A stretch of 64,000 nucleotides of DNA from Ichthyophis bannanicus (taxonomy: Eukaryota; Chordata; Amphibia; Gymnophiona; Ichthyophiidae): NCBI GenBank assembly GCA_033557465.1, contig CM066033.1, positions 380,563,289 through 380,627,288 of the forward strand, read 5' to 3'. Shown piece by piece: positions 1 to 10,506 of this stretch; the first letter of the stretch is position 1; the number at the start of each line of letters is the position of its first letter. The translations under genes were made by a program, and so were the position numbers. A model generated the notes under the pieces. It did no database searches. It worked only from the letters and a program-made list of their open reading frames with translations, and had not been told where the DNA came from.

Positions 1-1018
1 CTTGGGTAACATCCCTACATCTTCCTCAGTAAAGACCGAAGCAAAGAATTCATTCAGTTTCTCTGCTATAGCCTTGTTTCCTCTTACTGCCCCTTTTACC
101 CCTCTATCATCTAATGGTCCAATTGACTCTCTCACAGGCCTTTTGCTACGAATGTACTTGAAAAAGTCTTTATTTCGTGTTTTTGCTTCCGTAGCAAGTT
201 TCTTCTCAAATTCCCGCTTTGCCTGCCTTATCAATGCTTTGCATTTAACTTGCCAGTGCTTGTGCTGTTTCCAGTTTTCATCATTTGGCTCTTTTTTCCA
301 TTTCCTGAAGATTGCTTTTTTGGCAGCAACAGCCTCTCTGACCTCACCTTTAAACCATGCTGGCAGTTTTTTGGACTTTCTTCCACTTTTCTTAATGCGT
401 GGAATACAGCTGGTCTGGGCTTCGAGGATAGTATTTTTAAATAACACCCAAGCTTGCTGTAAGTCTTTAACCTTTGGAACCGCTCCTTTTAGTTTTTTCC
501 TAACTATATTCCTCATTCTATCATAGTCTCCCTTTTGAAAGTTAAAAGGTAGTACTGTGGATGCCTTTACTATCTGTCCTCCACTAATTAAATCAAACAT
601 GATCATACTATGATCACTATTGCCAAGTGGTCCCAACACCCTTATTTCTTGCACCAGATCTGGCATTCCACTAAGGGCTAGGTCCAGTATGGCTTCCCCT
701 CTGGTCGGTTCATGAACCAGCTGCTCCAAGAAGCAGTCATTTATTCCATCTAGAAACTTTATTTCTTTAGCTTGTCCTGCTGTGACACTGACCCAGTCAA
801 TACCGGGGTAATTGAAATCACTCATTATTACTACTCTGTTGTGACTTTTGTTAGCTTCCTTGATTTCTTTGAGCATTTCATCATCCATTCGTTCATTCTG
901 GCCAGGCGGTCGATAGTATACTCCCACTGCCATCACCTTCCCCTTCATAAATGGAATTTCAATCCATAGAGATTCTACAGCAAATTTTGTTCCTCTGATT
1001 GTATGATAAGGTGGTATA
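1..1018 (-). mobile_element. CR1-clade LINE fragment: endonuclease C-terminal half to start of RT
   Basis: On the minus strand one frame stays open for about 340 codons, from near 1018 to the window edge. It reads like the second half of a CR1 ORF2. An AP-endonuclease part shows VGVYYRPPGQNE and DFNYPGIDW, where the usual GDFN is SDFN, then the SDH catalytic motif (NSDHSMI, about 610-630). A linker rich in Lys and Arg follows. The last residues, LNEFFASVFTEED, are the conserved lead-in to the CR1 reverse transcriptase. The rest of RT lies off the left edge. The 5' end is truncated near an A/T-rich stretch at 1019-1050. I infer a 5'-truncated copy that is still open over the visible part. It is a separate copy from the plus-strand CR1 starting at 1428. 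L2 is a less likely alternative. Confidence 0.85.
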
Positions 1019-1427
1019 GAAATCTTGTTAAATAAGTAAATAAAATAAATGTAAAAGATGGTCCTTTCTCATAAGAGCTTACAGTCTAGTCAAGACAGAC
1101 AAGACAGTTGCGGACTAGGATATATCTAGGGGAATGGTAAGAAAACACATAGGAGGCGAACAGGAGTCTAGGGGGATCAGGATCCAAAAGAAGTCTCAAA
1201 GAATTGAGAGCCCGATATTTAGCAGAGGTGGCTAGCGCGATTATAGTGCCTAGCTGTCTCCGCTGAACACACAACCTGGATATTCAATGCCGGGGGCCAT
1301 ATCCGGACAATGACATTGAATATCTGGGTCAACTGCACAGCCTGGAAGCTGACCAGTCAGCAGTGATATTGATCCGCTGCCCGGTTAGCTCCCATAGGTA
1401 AAGATAGGCCAGCTTTTGTCACTGTAA
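1019..1427. other. Unassigned repeat debris between two CR1 copies
   Basis: No coding frame is supported. 1002-1050 (GGTGGTATAGAAAT then AAATAAGTAAATAAAATAAA) resembles the 3' tail of L2-type LINEs seen near 33880-33922 and 63141-63200, but this is weak. 1070-1090 (AAGAGCTTACAGTCTA) looks like a common vertebrate interspersed repeat. 1275-1330 holds an imperfect inverted pair around ATTCAATGCCGG and CATTGAATATC, suggesting a foldback MITE remnant. Confidence 0.3.
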
Positions 1428-1742
1428 ACTGTATTTGTGAGTGATATTGCTGAAGGATTGAAGAGGAAAAACTGCCTTTTTGCAGATGACATGAAAATTT
1501 GCAACAGAGTGGACTCATCTGGGAGTATACAACATGAGGAAAAATCCACAAAAACTGGAAGAATGGTCTAATGCTTGGTAATTAAGATTTAATATGAAGA
1601 AGTGCAGTGTCATGCACATGGGATGCAGAAATCCAAGGGAGCGAGAGGTTGGTGTACACTGAGAAGGACCTTGGAGTGATTGCTTCTGAGGATCTCAAGG
1701 TGGCAAAACAGTGTGACAAGGCAATGGCCAAAGCCAGAAGAA
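1428..1742 (+). mobile_element. CR1 LINE, piece 1: RT catalytic region
   Basis: The plus strand encodes a decayed CR1 RT segment: LFADDMKI carries the catalytic Asp pair. Further on, across frameshifts, comes text matching the CR1 stretch with KCSVMHMG and the lead-in to EKDLGVIASEDLKVAKQCDK. It stops abruptly after a run encoding KARR, and the next expected codons (MLGCIQ) occur 6.1 kb downstream at 7861. I infer this is the 5' surviving piece of one CR1 copy that continues at 7861, 11007, the satellite blocks and 44691. The copy is 5'-truncated, since nothing of the endonuclease precedes it in this orientation. Confidence 0.85.
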
Positions 1743-1769
1743 AGCTGAGTTACTTACCTGTAATGTGAG

Positions 1770-1921
1770 TTCTCCAGGGACAGCAGGATAAGTCAGCCAC
1801 AAGTGGTGACGTCATCCGACGGAGCCGAAGACGGAAGTACTCTCGGTAGACCAGAAGGCTTTAGCCCTCTGGGCATGACCAGTAGCCCCACCTCCAGATC
1901 CGCCCCTAGCTGGCCAGATTT
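1770..1921 (+). repeat. Left inverted terminal repeat of DIRS copy 1
   Basis: About 152 bp that reappear as the reverse complement at 7708-7860 with only scattered mismatches. Examples are CCGACGGAGCC here against CCGATGGAGCC on the other arm, and CAGGGACAGCAGG against CAGGACAAGCAGG. About 27 bp (1743-1769, GAGTTACTTACCTGTAATG) lie outside the repeat and are unique to the left end. They are complementary to part of the internal complementary region. Confidence 0.93.
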
Positions 1922-2018
1922 CTCTCAGCAGAGGCACGCCAAGAGCTAGGAGGCAGATGAAGCGCCAGGTCGTGCCCTACACACTCCCCCCTAGCCGGGG
2001 AGGAGGGCGGGAAAGTGT

Positions 2019-2116
2019 GGCTGACTTATCCTGCTGTCCCTGGAGAACTCACGTTACAGGTAAGTAACTCAGCTTTCTCCCAGGACAAGCAGGATGAGTC
2101 AGCCACAAGTGGTGCC
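2019..2116 (+). repeat. Internal complementary region (ICR) of DIRS copy 1
   Basis: Two half-sites abut. 2019-2077 (GTGGCTGACTTATCCTGC through GTAAGTAACTCAGC) is the reverse complement of the left terminus 1743-1812. 2078-2116 (TCTCCCAGGACAAG through CACAAGTGGTG) is the reverse complement of the right terminus 7821-7860. The junction therefore displays the two element ends joined, which is what the DIRS replication model needs for making a circular product. This fixes the element ends independently of the flanking CR1. Confidence 0.92.
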
Positions 2117-2419
2117 TCCCCAGCTGCACCTAAGCAGCGTGGGGGGAGAGGGCAGAATCGACAAGGATAACGCAGACGGGGCATTAAAGTGCAACAGGTT
2201 AGATTTAATGTGCAACACTGCAGGCAGTATAAACATGGCAATGAACAATCAATGTGCGAGTAACATGAGCGGCTAGGCAACTAACCGGGAACAATCAACA
2301 GTGCAATAGCCATTAGAGACAACAGTCAAACAGTGCAAACAAAAGGTTGTGCAAAAGTCAGCAGGGGCAGCGACCAAGATGGGGGCGCTGCTCCTCAAGG
2401 CCAAACCGAGGTGGTCTGC

Positions 2420-3604
2420 CTTAATGCTGCTCCAGTGCTGGTGAGCGGTTGGTGGCCGCAGACAGCACCGCAAGGCCGAAGGCGGGGCCGGCATGTTCTG
2501 CCATATCCAGGCAGTAGTGGCGTTGAAAGGTGTGGATGGAGGCCCAAGTGGCCGCTCTGCAGATCTCAGGAACTGGGATGGAACGTAGATTGGCAATGGT
2601 GGAGGCAAGAGCCCATAAGTGGTGGGCTCGGACCCCTGAAGTGGGTGGGGCTCCCGCGAGCGAAAGGCATAATGAGATACAAGAGGAAATCTAGATGGAC
2701 AGGGTGCGCTTGGACACTGGGCGGCCAGGTTTGTTGGGGTCGTACGAGACAAAGAGCTGGGAGCCTTTTCGTAGGGTGGAAGTTCGTTCCAAGTAGCACC
2801 GAAGGGCCCTGACGCAGTCCAGGGTGTGAAGCTGCTGCTGCTCTAGATTCGAGTGCGGGCCTGGCAGGAAGCATGGCAGTTCAATGGTATGATTGAGGTG
2901 GAATGCGGTAGCTACCTTCGGGACAAATCTTGGATGCGTCCGTAGACATGCACAGTCTTGATGGAGAATGGTATACAGTGGGTAGGCCACCAGGGCTTGA
3001 AGCTCGCTGATCCGTCTGGCCAAAGTTATGGCAATAAGGAACAGCGTCTTCCAGGAGACGAATTTCAGATTCGCTAGGTGCAGTGGCTCAAAGGGGGCCC
3101 CCGTGAGTTGATCAAGAATGATGTTAAGGTCCCAAGAGGGCACTGGTGCATGGACAGGGGGGCGTAGGTTGTACAGTCCTTTCATGAACCGGGTCACCAG
3201 TGGTAGAGCACAACCGAGATGTCCCCTATACGATGGTGAAAAGTCGCTATAGCAGATAGGTGGACCCTGATGGACTGAGTCTTCAGGCCAAGCAAGGAGA
3301 GAGAGGAGAGGTGCTGCAGGAGTGCGGGGACCAGGCAAGAGAAGGGGACCAGGCGCTCTGTCTCGCACCAGATGCTGAACCGGCGCCACTTGAGGCTATA
3401 GGACTTTCTGGTAGAAGGGCGCTGAGCCGCCAGGATGATCTGCTGCACCTCAGTTGAAAGGTTGAGTGGTGCCAGGGTTAGACTTTCAGCTTCCAAGCCG
3501 TTAGTGATAGCATCTGCAAGTTGGGGTGGAGGATCGTGCCGTTGTCCTGAGAGAGCAAGTCTGGCCTCAGGGGAAGGTGAATGGGAGGTTCCAGTGCCAG
3601 GCAA
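2420..3604 (-). pseudogene. DIRS tyrosine recombinase (copy 1), broken
   Basis: The enzyme would integrate the circular DIRS DNA by strand exchange. On the minus strand a SAM-like N-terminal part (STRKSYSLKWRRF, about 3400-3370) is followed in another frame by the catalytic part. That part has ARRISELQAL, holding the first catalytic Arg with its Glu (near 3010-2980), and PVSKRTLS near 2700. After an in-frame TAG at 2691 come VRAHHLWALA and the terminal FQRHYCLDM with the candidate nucleophilic Tyr (about 2520). The usual HxxR box reads HHLW, so the second catalytic Arg appears replaced by Trp. One frameshift (about 3200-3390), one stop and the lost Arg make this a pseudogene. The gene sits 3' of RT/RNase H, as in animal DIRS elements. 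Confidence 0.85.
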
Positions 3605-3870
3605 TGTAGGTACGGGAACCAGACTTGCCTTGGCCAGTAGGGCGCCACCAGGACGGCCACAGCCTTGTCTCTGATCAGGTGCTGTATAGTCCTAGTGATT
3701 AGGGGAATGGGTGGAAAGGCGTACACCAGTGGCCACTGGTCCCATGTCACGTCGAAGGCATCTGCAGCCATTCTGCGCTACGTGGGTCTCTTGGAGCAAA
3801 ATAGGCGGCATTTGGCATTCTCCTGAGACGCGAAGAGATCGCTATCCGGGTGACCCCACCTCGTGAAGAG
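3478..3870 (-). pseudogene. Dam-methyltransferase-like region downstream of DIRS RNase H (copy 1)
   Basis: After the RNase H tail (LPGEENIIADRLSRQ) the minus strand continues SDLFASQENAKC, then an in-frame TAG at 3778-3780. The same frame resumes with ADAFDVTWDQWP, YAFPPIPLI and LVAPYWPRQVWF. The spacing (DLFA, NAKC, DAF, xxFPPxxLI, P-W) resembles the Dam-like N6-adenine methylase segment described in DIRS elements, with the NPPY box degenerate (FPPI). The assignment rests on motif order only. It may simply be the conserved C-terminal part of the RT/RNase H polyprotein. Confidence 0.6.
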
Positions 3871-3935
3871 GGACAATGACACCTCCTCGTGGAGTGTCCA
3901 CTCGTGAGGGTTCAGTTGCCTGCTGAGGCGATCGG

Positions 3936-5290
3936 CTATAATGTTCTCCTCCCCTGGCAGGTAGCACACCTGGAGACTGCATTGGTATGAACGGGCGAGG
4001 TGCCAGGTGCGGAGGGCCTCCTTGCATAGGGGTCTTGAGCCGTGCCCCCCTGCTTGTTTATGTAAAACATGGCTACTTGGTTGTCGGTTAGGATCCTGAC
4101 AACTTTGCCCTTTAGGCGTTCCTGGAAGGCCATGAGTGCGAGGCGGACAGCTCTGAGCTCGAGGACTTTTTCTGGAGGCGACCACGAGCCTTGAGTGTGG
4201 GAGCCGGCACAATGAGCTCCCCAGCCCAGAGTCGATGCATCCGTGGTCACGGTGACTTGGTGCACAGGTAATTGTAGGTTTCTGCCTTGTGACAGGTTCT
4301 GTGGGCTGGTCCACCAGCGGATTGCTTTGGCAATGAAGGGGTCGATGGGAATCATGGTGGACAAGGGCTATGAGTGCTGGCACCAGTGGGAGCGGAGGTG
4401 CCATTGGCGGACATGCATGTGCAGTCTCGCCAGGGGAATGACATGGGTGGTAGCCGCCATGTGCCCCAGGAGACGGAGGAGGGTTCTTGCTGTGGACTGG
4501 GAAGAGTGGAGCACTTGGAGGGCTAGATGGATGATGGTGCCCATCCTGTTCCGTGGGGGAAACATCTTGGCCTGGGTGTTGTCTATGTAAGCTCCAATGA
4601 ACTCCAGCTGTTGGACCGGAGAGAGATGAGACTTCCCGTAGTTGATCAGAAAGCCCAAAGAGGTTAGCAGAGATGTGGCTCTTTTGACCGCCCTCCGAAG
4701 ATCTGCAGGAGAGGTTGCAGTGAACAGCCAGTCGTCCAGGTAGGGAAAAACACACACTCCGAGCTTGCGGAGGTGAGCGGCTGCTACTGCCACACACTTG
4801 GTAAAGACTCTGGGAGCAGGAGAAAGCCCGAAGGGGAGAACCCTGTATTGATAGTGATTTTCTGCTATCTTGAAGCGCAGGAATTTCCTGTGGTGCGGGT
4901 GTATGGAGACGTGAGTGTAGGCATCTTGAAGGTCCAAGGAGGCCAGCCATTCCTCGGGTTGGATGAGGGGAAGAATGGATGAGAGAGTGCATCCTGAACT
5001 TCTCCTTGGTGATGCACTTGTTGAGTTTTCGCAGATCGAGAATTGGTCGGACACCCCCTGATTTCTTGGGGACGAGGAAGTATCTGGAGTAGAAACCCGT
5101 ATTGATCTCGATGGTTGGAACGGGTTCGATGGCTCTGGATTGCAAGAGGGCTGTGATCTCGGCATTCATGGCTGGAAGGTGCTGAGGAGGGACGCTGCCT
5201 GCCGGAGGGGGACGTTGAGGTGGGAGCGAAGAGAATCTTATTCGATAGCCCTGCTTGAGGATGGTGAGCATCCACCGGTCCGTCGTTATA
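3936..5290 (-). pseudogene. DIRS reverse transcriptase and RNase H (copy 1), frameshifted
   Basis: This copies the DIRS RNA and removes the template strand. Reading 5' to 3' on the minus strand: GYRIRFSSLPPQ, then NTGFYSRYFLVPKKSGG and VRPILDLRKLN (5240-5010). A frame change near 4985 leads to LDLQDAYTHVSIHP, VLPFGLSPAP and YLDDWL with the catalytic Asp pair (about 4745-4730). An in-frame stop at 4368-4370 separates RT from RNase H, which shows TTDASTLGWGAH, LELRAVRLAL and TDNQVAMFYINKQGG. A second frame change near 3990 leads to the LPGEENIIADRLSR tail. The domains are all present at normal spacing, so decay is recent or slight. Confidence 0.88.
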
Positions 5291-5401
5291 TTCTTCCAGG
5301 AGCACTGGAAGGCAGACAAACGACCCCCTGTCGGAAGGTGCAGGCAAGGCCGAGAGTCAAAAACTGGGATTGCTCTTAGCCGGTCCAGACGTGGCCTTCT
5401 T

Positions 5402-6538
5402 TTATGTGCGCTCCCGCTGCCGCGGTTTTTGCTTGTGTGGTTGCTGGTAGGATTTCTGTTTGTACCGCGGTTGCTGCCACTTATGGTATGAATTGTAACG
5501 CTTGTGGGTCGAGTAGGTCTGCGAGTTTCCCTTGCGGTAAGGGCGTGGGCGATCTGTACCCTCCTCAAGGGTTTGGAGAGTGGTACAGTGCTCGCGCATG
5601 TCATTTACGGTGTCCTTGACTTTGTCGCCGAAGAGTGAGTCCCCAGTGCAAGGGGTATCCGCAATCTTGTCGTGAGAGTCAGACCGCAAGCCTGAGGCCC
5701 TGAGCCAGGCCAGACGACGTGCGGAAATGGCAGATCCTGCGATTCTTGCGGCTGTCTCAAAGGCGTCGTGGGCAGCCCGACCCTGATGTTTCGTGCAGTC
5801 TTCGAGTTCTGTCAGAGTTGTGAGAAGAGCCTGCGGGATCTCAGCAAGCTGGGCGACGGAAGACTTAATGTTAGTCACCAGCAAATCCTGGCAAATGGCA
5901 TGTTGGAATTGGTGGGCCGCTATCCTGGCGTTAAGCGTGGCCCCTTGGTAAACACGCTTTGCCACATCATCAAGGAGTTTGTTGTCCTTCCCCGGTGGGG
6001 CATTGGTGGAGATGCGTGAGGCTTTGGAGCGTTTGAGGGCAGATTCAACCACAATAGACTGATGTGGGAGTTGTGGCTTGTCAAACCCCGGCAGGGGTTG
6101 AACTGCGTATTTAAGATCCAGTTTGCGTGGGCAGGTCTGGTTGGATATGGGGGTTTGCCACATCTTGGAGAGATTATCTTGTAGGAGCTGGTGCACAGGC
6201 AGTGCGGTGACAGTCTTGGGAGTGTCTATGAACTTGAGAGCGCTTTGAACTTCGTCGCGCTGGTCTGGGGCATCCAAAGTAACAATGGACAGCGAGGAGA
6301 TGACGTTACGGACGAACTTGTAGTAGGTCAGGTCTTCTGGAGGGTTGGGAAGGTCGACAGGGTTAACGGAGACTTCCGTGGAGAGGGAAGGCCTGTGAGA
6401 TGATGCCTGTGCTGGCGAAGATAGCTCTGTAACGTTTTCCCCAGGAGGCTGTGAGGCAGCAGCCTGCATGGGAGGCACTGCCTCGGGGGCCGGTGCCACA
6501 GACTGGGGCGATGTCATCAATAGGTGGCTGGAAGCCAT
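5402..6538 (-). pseudogene. DIRS gag, C-terminal part (copy 1)
   Basis: A 378-codon frame starting at ATG 6538 lies in the same frame as the upstream 6557-7648 segment and is separated from it by a single TGA at 6557-6559. The middle, with RKLDLKYAVQPLPGF, LLDDVAKRVYQGATL and AHDAFETAARIAGS, is helical and resembles the capsid-like portion of animal DIRS Gag proteins. The last 50 residues are very basic and Gln/Tyr/Lys-rich (for example YKQKSYQQPHKQKPRQ), a likely nucleic-acid-binding tail. The 3' end overlaps the start of the RT frame. I infer one original gag gene of about 750 codons interrupted by the TGA. Confidence 0.78.
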
Positions 6539-6556
6539 GCTGGACAGTTTGGAAAC

Positions 6557-7648
6557 TCACTCCTGTAACATGCCAGTGAGGAGTTGAACAGTCTCAGGGG
6601 GCTGATGCAGTGTAGCTGTAGAATTAGCAGCGGGAGTTGGAATGTGTCCGTCACCCTCTGGAGAAGGCAAGCTTGCCATGACTGAGGAGGAGGAAGAGGA
6701 GGATAGGGAAACTGCTCCATAGCTGGAGAGTGAGGAGCTAGAAGAGCACCGTGATCTCTTCTGTAGCGTGGAGAGGGATTCCCCACTTGAACTTCTGTTC
6801 CTGCATTGTTTGTATCCAGTGCTGCTTCTGTCAAGGCTTGAAGAGCTGTGCTGGGATGTACTGCGCCGAGAATGACCTCGGCCGTCCCTCTGTGTTTTTT
6901 TCTGTTTGTGGTTGCTGCTGCGCTTATGAGAAGTATTACCTGCGCTGCGCCGATGACCCCTGCTATCTCGCTTTGACGATCTGCGTTGGATCCGAGATTT
7001 GCGTTGGCTCTGAGTTCTGCACCGGCTCCGAGATCTGCGCCGGCTCCTAGATCTGGATCTGCGTTGGCTCTGAGATATGCGCTGGCTCCGTGATCTGCGC
7101 CAGCTCTGACTCCGGGACCGTCTGCTGCGGCTGTGGGTAGAACAGCGCTGCTGTCCATCGCGAAAGCCGCCAGAGCTGCGCTGTCCCTCAGAGACCCTGT
7201 GGGAGCCGGAGTGCCTGTGTCGGTGCCTGTCCGCGCTGATCCGATCTTCGGGGTTGCAGATCAGGAGGGCGGGAAACGGAAAAGAGGCAGGAAGTAGGGA
7301 GGAGTCACGTTGATTAGAGATGGCAGCCTCCATAGGCAGACACGAGGCAGGAAGGGACTCACCGTCGCGGCGGGGAATGGAGGCCGAAGGAGGCTCGTCC
7401 CCGGCCGGAGTAGGAACGGAGGGAGGTCTTGGAGCCGCGGTGCTGGAGTTCGAGGCAACAGCGGGGTCTGTTGAATCGAGGAGGGCATGCCTACGCGATT
7501 TCAGAGCCCGAGGAGACATGCGGGCACAGGAAAGGCAATCTTCGACGGGGTGCTCCGAACCCAGGCAGCGGATGCAAAACTGATGTGAATCTGCGTTGGC
7601 CATCTTCCTGGAGCACCCCAGACATTTCTTGAAGCCTGGTTTCTTCAT
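6557..7648 (-). pseudogene. DIRS gag, N-terminal part with Cys cluster and RS-rich region (copy 1)
   Basis: The first ATG of the frame is at 7648, just inside the right terminal repeat. The N-terminus (KKPGFKKCLGCSRKM, then HQFCIRCLGSEH and DCLSCARM) holds three CxxC pairs, as in DIRS Gag zinc-binding heads. A long Arg/Ser-rich middle (about 7180-6800) resembles an RS domain, probably RNA-binding. The segment ends at TGA 6557-6559, and the same frame continues in the 5402-6538 segment. The RS-rich part is encoded by degenerate AGC/CGG repeats, so its antisense frames are spurious. Confidence 0.78.
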
Positions 7649-7707
7649 AAGGTCGTAGAGGTTGGTGAGAGTAGTTGAAACACGTCTTGCTGGCAAGGCG
7701 GAAGACA

Positions 7708-7860
7708 AAATCTGGCCAGCTAGGGGCGGATCTGGAGGCGGGGCTACTGGTCATGCCCAGAGGGCTAAAGCCTTCTGGGCTACCGAGAGTACTTCCGTCT
7801 TCGGCTCCATCGGATGACGTCACCACTTGTGGCTGACTCATCCTGCTTGTCCTGGGAGAA
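7708..7860 (-). repeat. Right inverted terminal repeat of DIRS copy 1
   Basis: Reverse complement of 1770-1921 (see that entry). The outermost bases (TTCTCCCAGG on the minus strand) are repeated inside the ICR at 2077-2086. The final AGAA at 7857-7860 is shared with the interrupted CR1 sequence. Confidence 0.93.
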
Positions 7861-8033
7861 TGCTGGGTTGCATACAGAGAGGAATTACCAGCAGAAAAGT
7901 ATTAATGCCCCTGTGCAAGTCGTTGGGGAGCCTCACTTGGAGTACTGTGTTCAGTTTTGGTGACCATGTCTCACAAAGGACATAAGATTTGAAATGGTTT
8001 AGAGGAAGGCTAACAAAATGATTTGGAGCCTGC
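7861..8033 (+). mobile_element. CR1 LINE, piece 2
   Basis: This continues the CR1 frame broken at 1742: MLGCIQRGIT, then across a shift LEYCVQF-type text and KMIWSLRQK-type text that runs into the hAT junction. The last 8 bases (8026-8033, GAGCCTGC) are duplicated at 11007-11014 on the far side of the hAT insertion, after which the CR1 frame resumes. Confidence 0.88.
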
Positions 8034-9059
8034 CAGGGGCGGCCCAAAGGGGGTGCGGGGCCATGTGCGGAGACTCGGTGCGGGGCCTCATTTGCATAAG
8101 GGGCCTCATTTGCATAAATATTTGCATGATGTTACCATACACTAACTTTTAGTAAACATGCCTCTTCATGAGTGTATGGATAAAGAAAGACAAAGATTTC
8201 TACATTACTATAATCCAGTGCCAACCGCCAGGCACATTAGGAACTACTACAAACACTGCCCATTTAGAACCCATAGCAAACCCACCGTATCCTAACAGCA
8301 CTACCAGGACTCATAAAGCACCATACCCTACCTATCAAAAGGCAACACTGCAAATATTTAACCAATACATTTCAGAGAATAACAATACATGACCTACTGG
8401 GGAAAGAGAACAAGTGACAATGTCAAATAGGAATTACATAAACAGAATACCTCAGCTCAGTTACACATGCAGAACATAGACCATCACCAAACAAGGAATC
8501 ACAATTTAAAAACAGGAAGACAATAATTAAACTGGGAACCCTAAAAGCCAAACTTGGAATGTACAACAACAATGTAGAAATAAAACTATAAATTAATTTC
8601 CTCTTGTACTAAACAAAGCACAGACATTAATGATGCACATTTCCCAGAGCTGACATATTCCAGTTAATAAATTCAAAATAAAGAGATATCTTTGTACCTT
8701 TTGTGCATTTTTTTTCAGTTGCAATTGTTCCAGCCACTTTCTTCTGGTTTATTTGTGTCTTCTGCTATCTCTCCATCGTCTGCTGTCCATTTGTCCTTTC
8801 TTCTCTTCTAGTTTTTTTCCATTCTCTCTCTACATCTGCTTTAACATAATAATCTTTCTCCTTTTGCTCTTTCCTCATTCCTATTTCATCCACTCAAATT
8901 TTACCCCTCCATCCTCAATCCCCACTTAGTCTCCCAATACCCGGCCAATTGTACATTTTTCTTCCCTCCCACACAAAATATTTTTCCCCTCTCCATTTCA
9001 CTCTCCCAGCCCCATCCCCTTCTAATCTCCCCCAACATCAGCTCCCTTTTAGTTCCAGC

Positions 9060-10470
9060 CCCACCCAGTATCCGCTCCCTTCTAGTCCCCACATCAGCCC
9101 ATTTCTAGTCCTGGCCCCCCATCAGTCCATTTCCAGTCCTAGCTCCCCCATCCATTTCCAGTCCTATCCGAGTCCCTTCATCAGCTCATTTCCAATACCA
9201 GCCTCCCATCAGCCCATTTCTAGTCCTTTCCTAGCCCCATCATCAGCCCATGTTAAATCCTAGCTCCCCTCCACTCAGCCCATTTCTAATCCAAGCCCCT
9301 AATGAGCCTACTTCCAGTTCTAGCCCCTCCATGAGTCCATTTCAATCCAAGCCCCCACCACAGCCCATTTCCAATCTTAGCTCCCCCAACACCCAATTCC
9401 CAGTCCTATCCTAGCCCCTCCATCAGCCCATTTCCTGTCCTAGCTCCCTCCCCTAAGAGCCCATTCCAAGCCCCCCTTCCCATCAGCTATTTGCAGTTCA
9501 AGCCCCCTTCCACTCAGCCCATTTCCATTCCAAGTCCCCCTCCCCATCAGCTATTTGCAGTTCAAGCCCCCCACTTCCCCTCAGCCCATTTCCATTCCAA
9601 GCCCTGTCCCCATCAGCTATTTGCAGTTCAAGCCCCCCACTTCCCCTCAGCCCATTTCCATTCCAAGCCCCGTCCCCATCAGCTATTTGCAGTTCAAGCC
9701 CCCTTCCACTCAGCCCATTTCCAGTCCTAGCAACCCCCCCAACCCATTACCAGTCCTAGCCCCCCATAGCCCACTCCCAGACCTAATCCCACCAGCCCAT
9801 TTCCAGTCTTAATCCCCCATCACCCAATTTTCAGTTTAAGCCCCCCCATAGCCCATTACCAGTCCTAACCTCCCCATCAGTCCACTCCCAGTCCTAATCC
9901 CACCAGCCCATTTCCAGTCCTAATCCCCCATCACCCAATTTTTAGTTTAAGCCCCCCATAGCCCATTACCAGTCCTATCCCCCCCTCAACCCACGTCCAG
10001 TCCTAATCCCACCAGCCCATTTTCAGTCCTAATCCCCCATCACCCAATTTTTAGTTTAAGCCCCCCCCATAGCCCATTACCAGTCCTAACCTCCCCATCA
10101 GACCACTCCCAGTCCTAATCCCACCAGCCCATTTCCAGTCCTAATCCCCCATCACCCAATTTTTAGTTTAAGCCCCCCATAGCCCATTACCAGTCCTAAC
10201 CCCCCATCAACCCCCTTCCAGTCCTACTCCCACCAGCCCATTTCCAGTCCTAATCCCCCATCACCCAATTTTTAGTCTAACCCCCCCATCGCCCCTCACC
10301 CGTCCTAACCCCCCATCAACCCACTTCCCGTCCTAATCCCACCAGCCCATTTCCAGTACTAATCCCCCATCACCCAATTTTTAGTTTAAGCCCCCCCATA
10401 GCCCATCACCACTCCTAACCCCCCCCCCCCAGCGCCCATCACCCATCACCACTCCTAACCCCCCCCCAGC
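9060..10470 (+). repeat. C-rich minisatellite inside hAT copy 1
   Basis: Irregular tandem units of roughly 20-25 bp built on CAGCCCATTTCCAGTCCTA plus a run of C. In the later part they form a longer unit that alternates CCCATTTCCAGTCCTAATC with CACCCAATTTTTAGTTTAAG. Proline/serine-rich frames across it are by-products of the repeat. Confidence 0.85.
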
Positions 10471-10506
10471 CCAGCCCAGGGAAAAAGTAAAATAAAAAAA
10501 AGATGT

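Larger units (their letters stand above)
1743..7856 (-). mobile_element. DIRS-type tyrosine-recombinase retrotransposon (DIRS copy 1)
   Basis: A 6.1-kb element with inverted terminal repeats (1770-1921 and 7708-7860), an internal complementary region (2019-2116), and on the minus strand gag, RT/RNase H, a Dam-like region and a tyrosine recombinase in that order. This is the DIRS layout. It sits inside a CR1 coding piece: the left flank ends GCCAGAAGAA (1733-1742) and the right flank starts TGCTGGGTTG (7861). The only bases shared by both junctions are AGAA (7857-7860), so there is no conventional target-site duplication, as expected for recombinase-mediated insertion of a circular intermediate. 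Genes are nearly full length but carry several frameshifts and stops, so the copy is inferred to be inactive. Confidence 0.93.

Noticed and set aside
2..526. Plus-strand frame of 174 codons at the left edge
   Set aside because: It is antisense to a CR1 frame on the minus strand with clear endonuclease and RT-entry motifs.
4243..4590. Plus-strand frames inside DIRS copy 1 (for example 115 codons at 4243)
   Set aside because: Antisense to RT/RNase H text with intact catalytic motifs.
8949..9812. Pro/Ser-rich frames across the C-rich minisatellite, and similar frames at 58111-58784
   Set aside because: Frames follow the tandem repeat and exist in overlapping versions. No conserved protein is seen.
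9060..10470. Telomere-like CCCTAA arrays
   Set aside because: CCTAAC and CCTAATCC occur only as part of a longer, irregular 20-25 bp unit.
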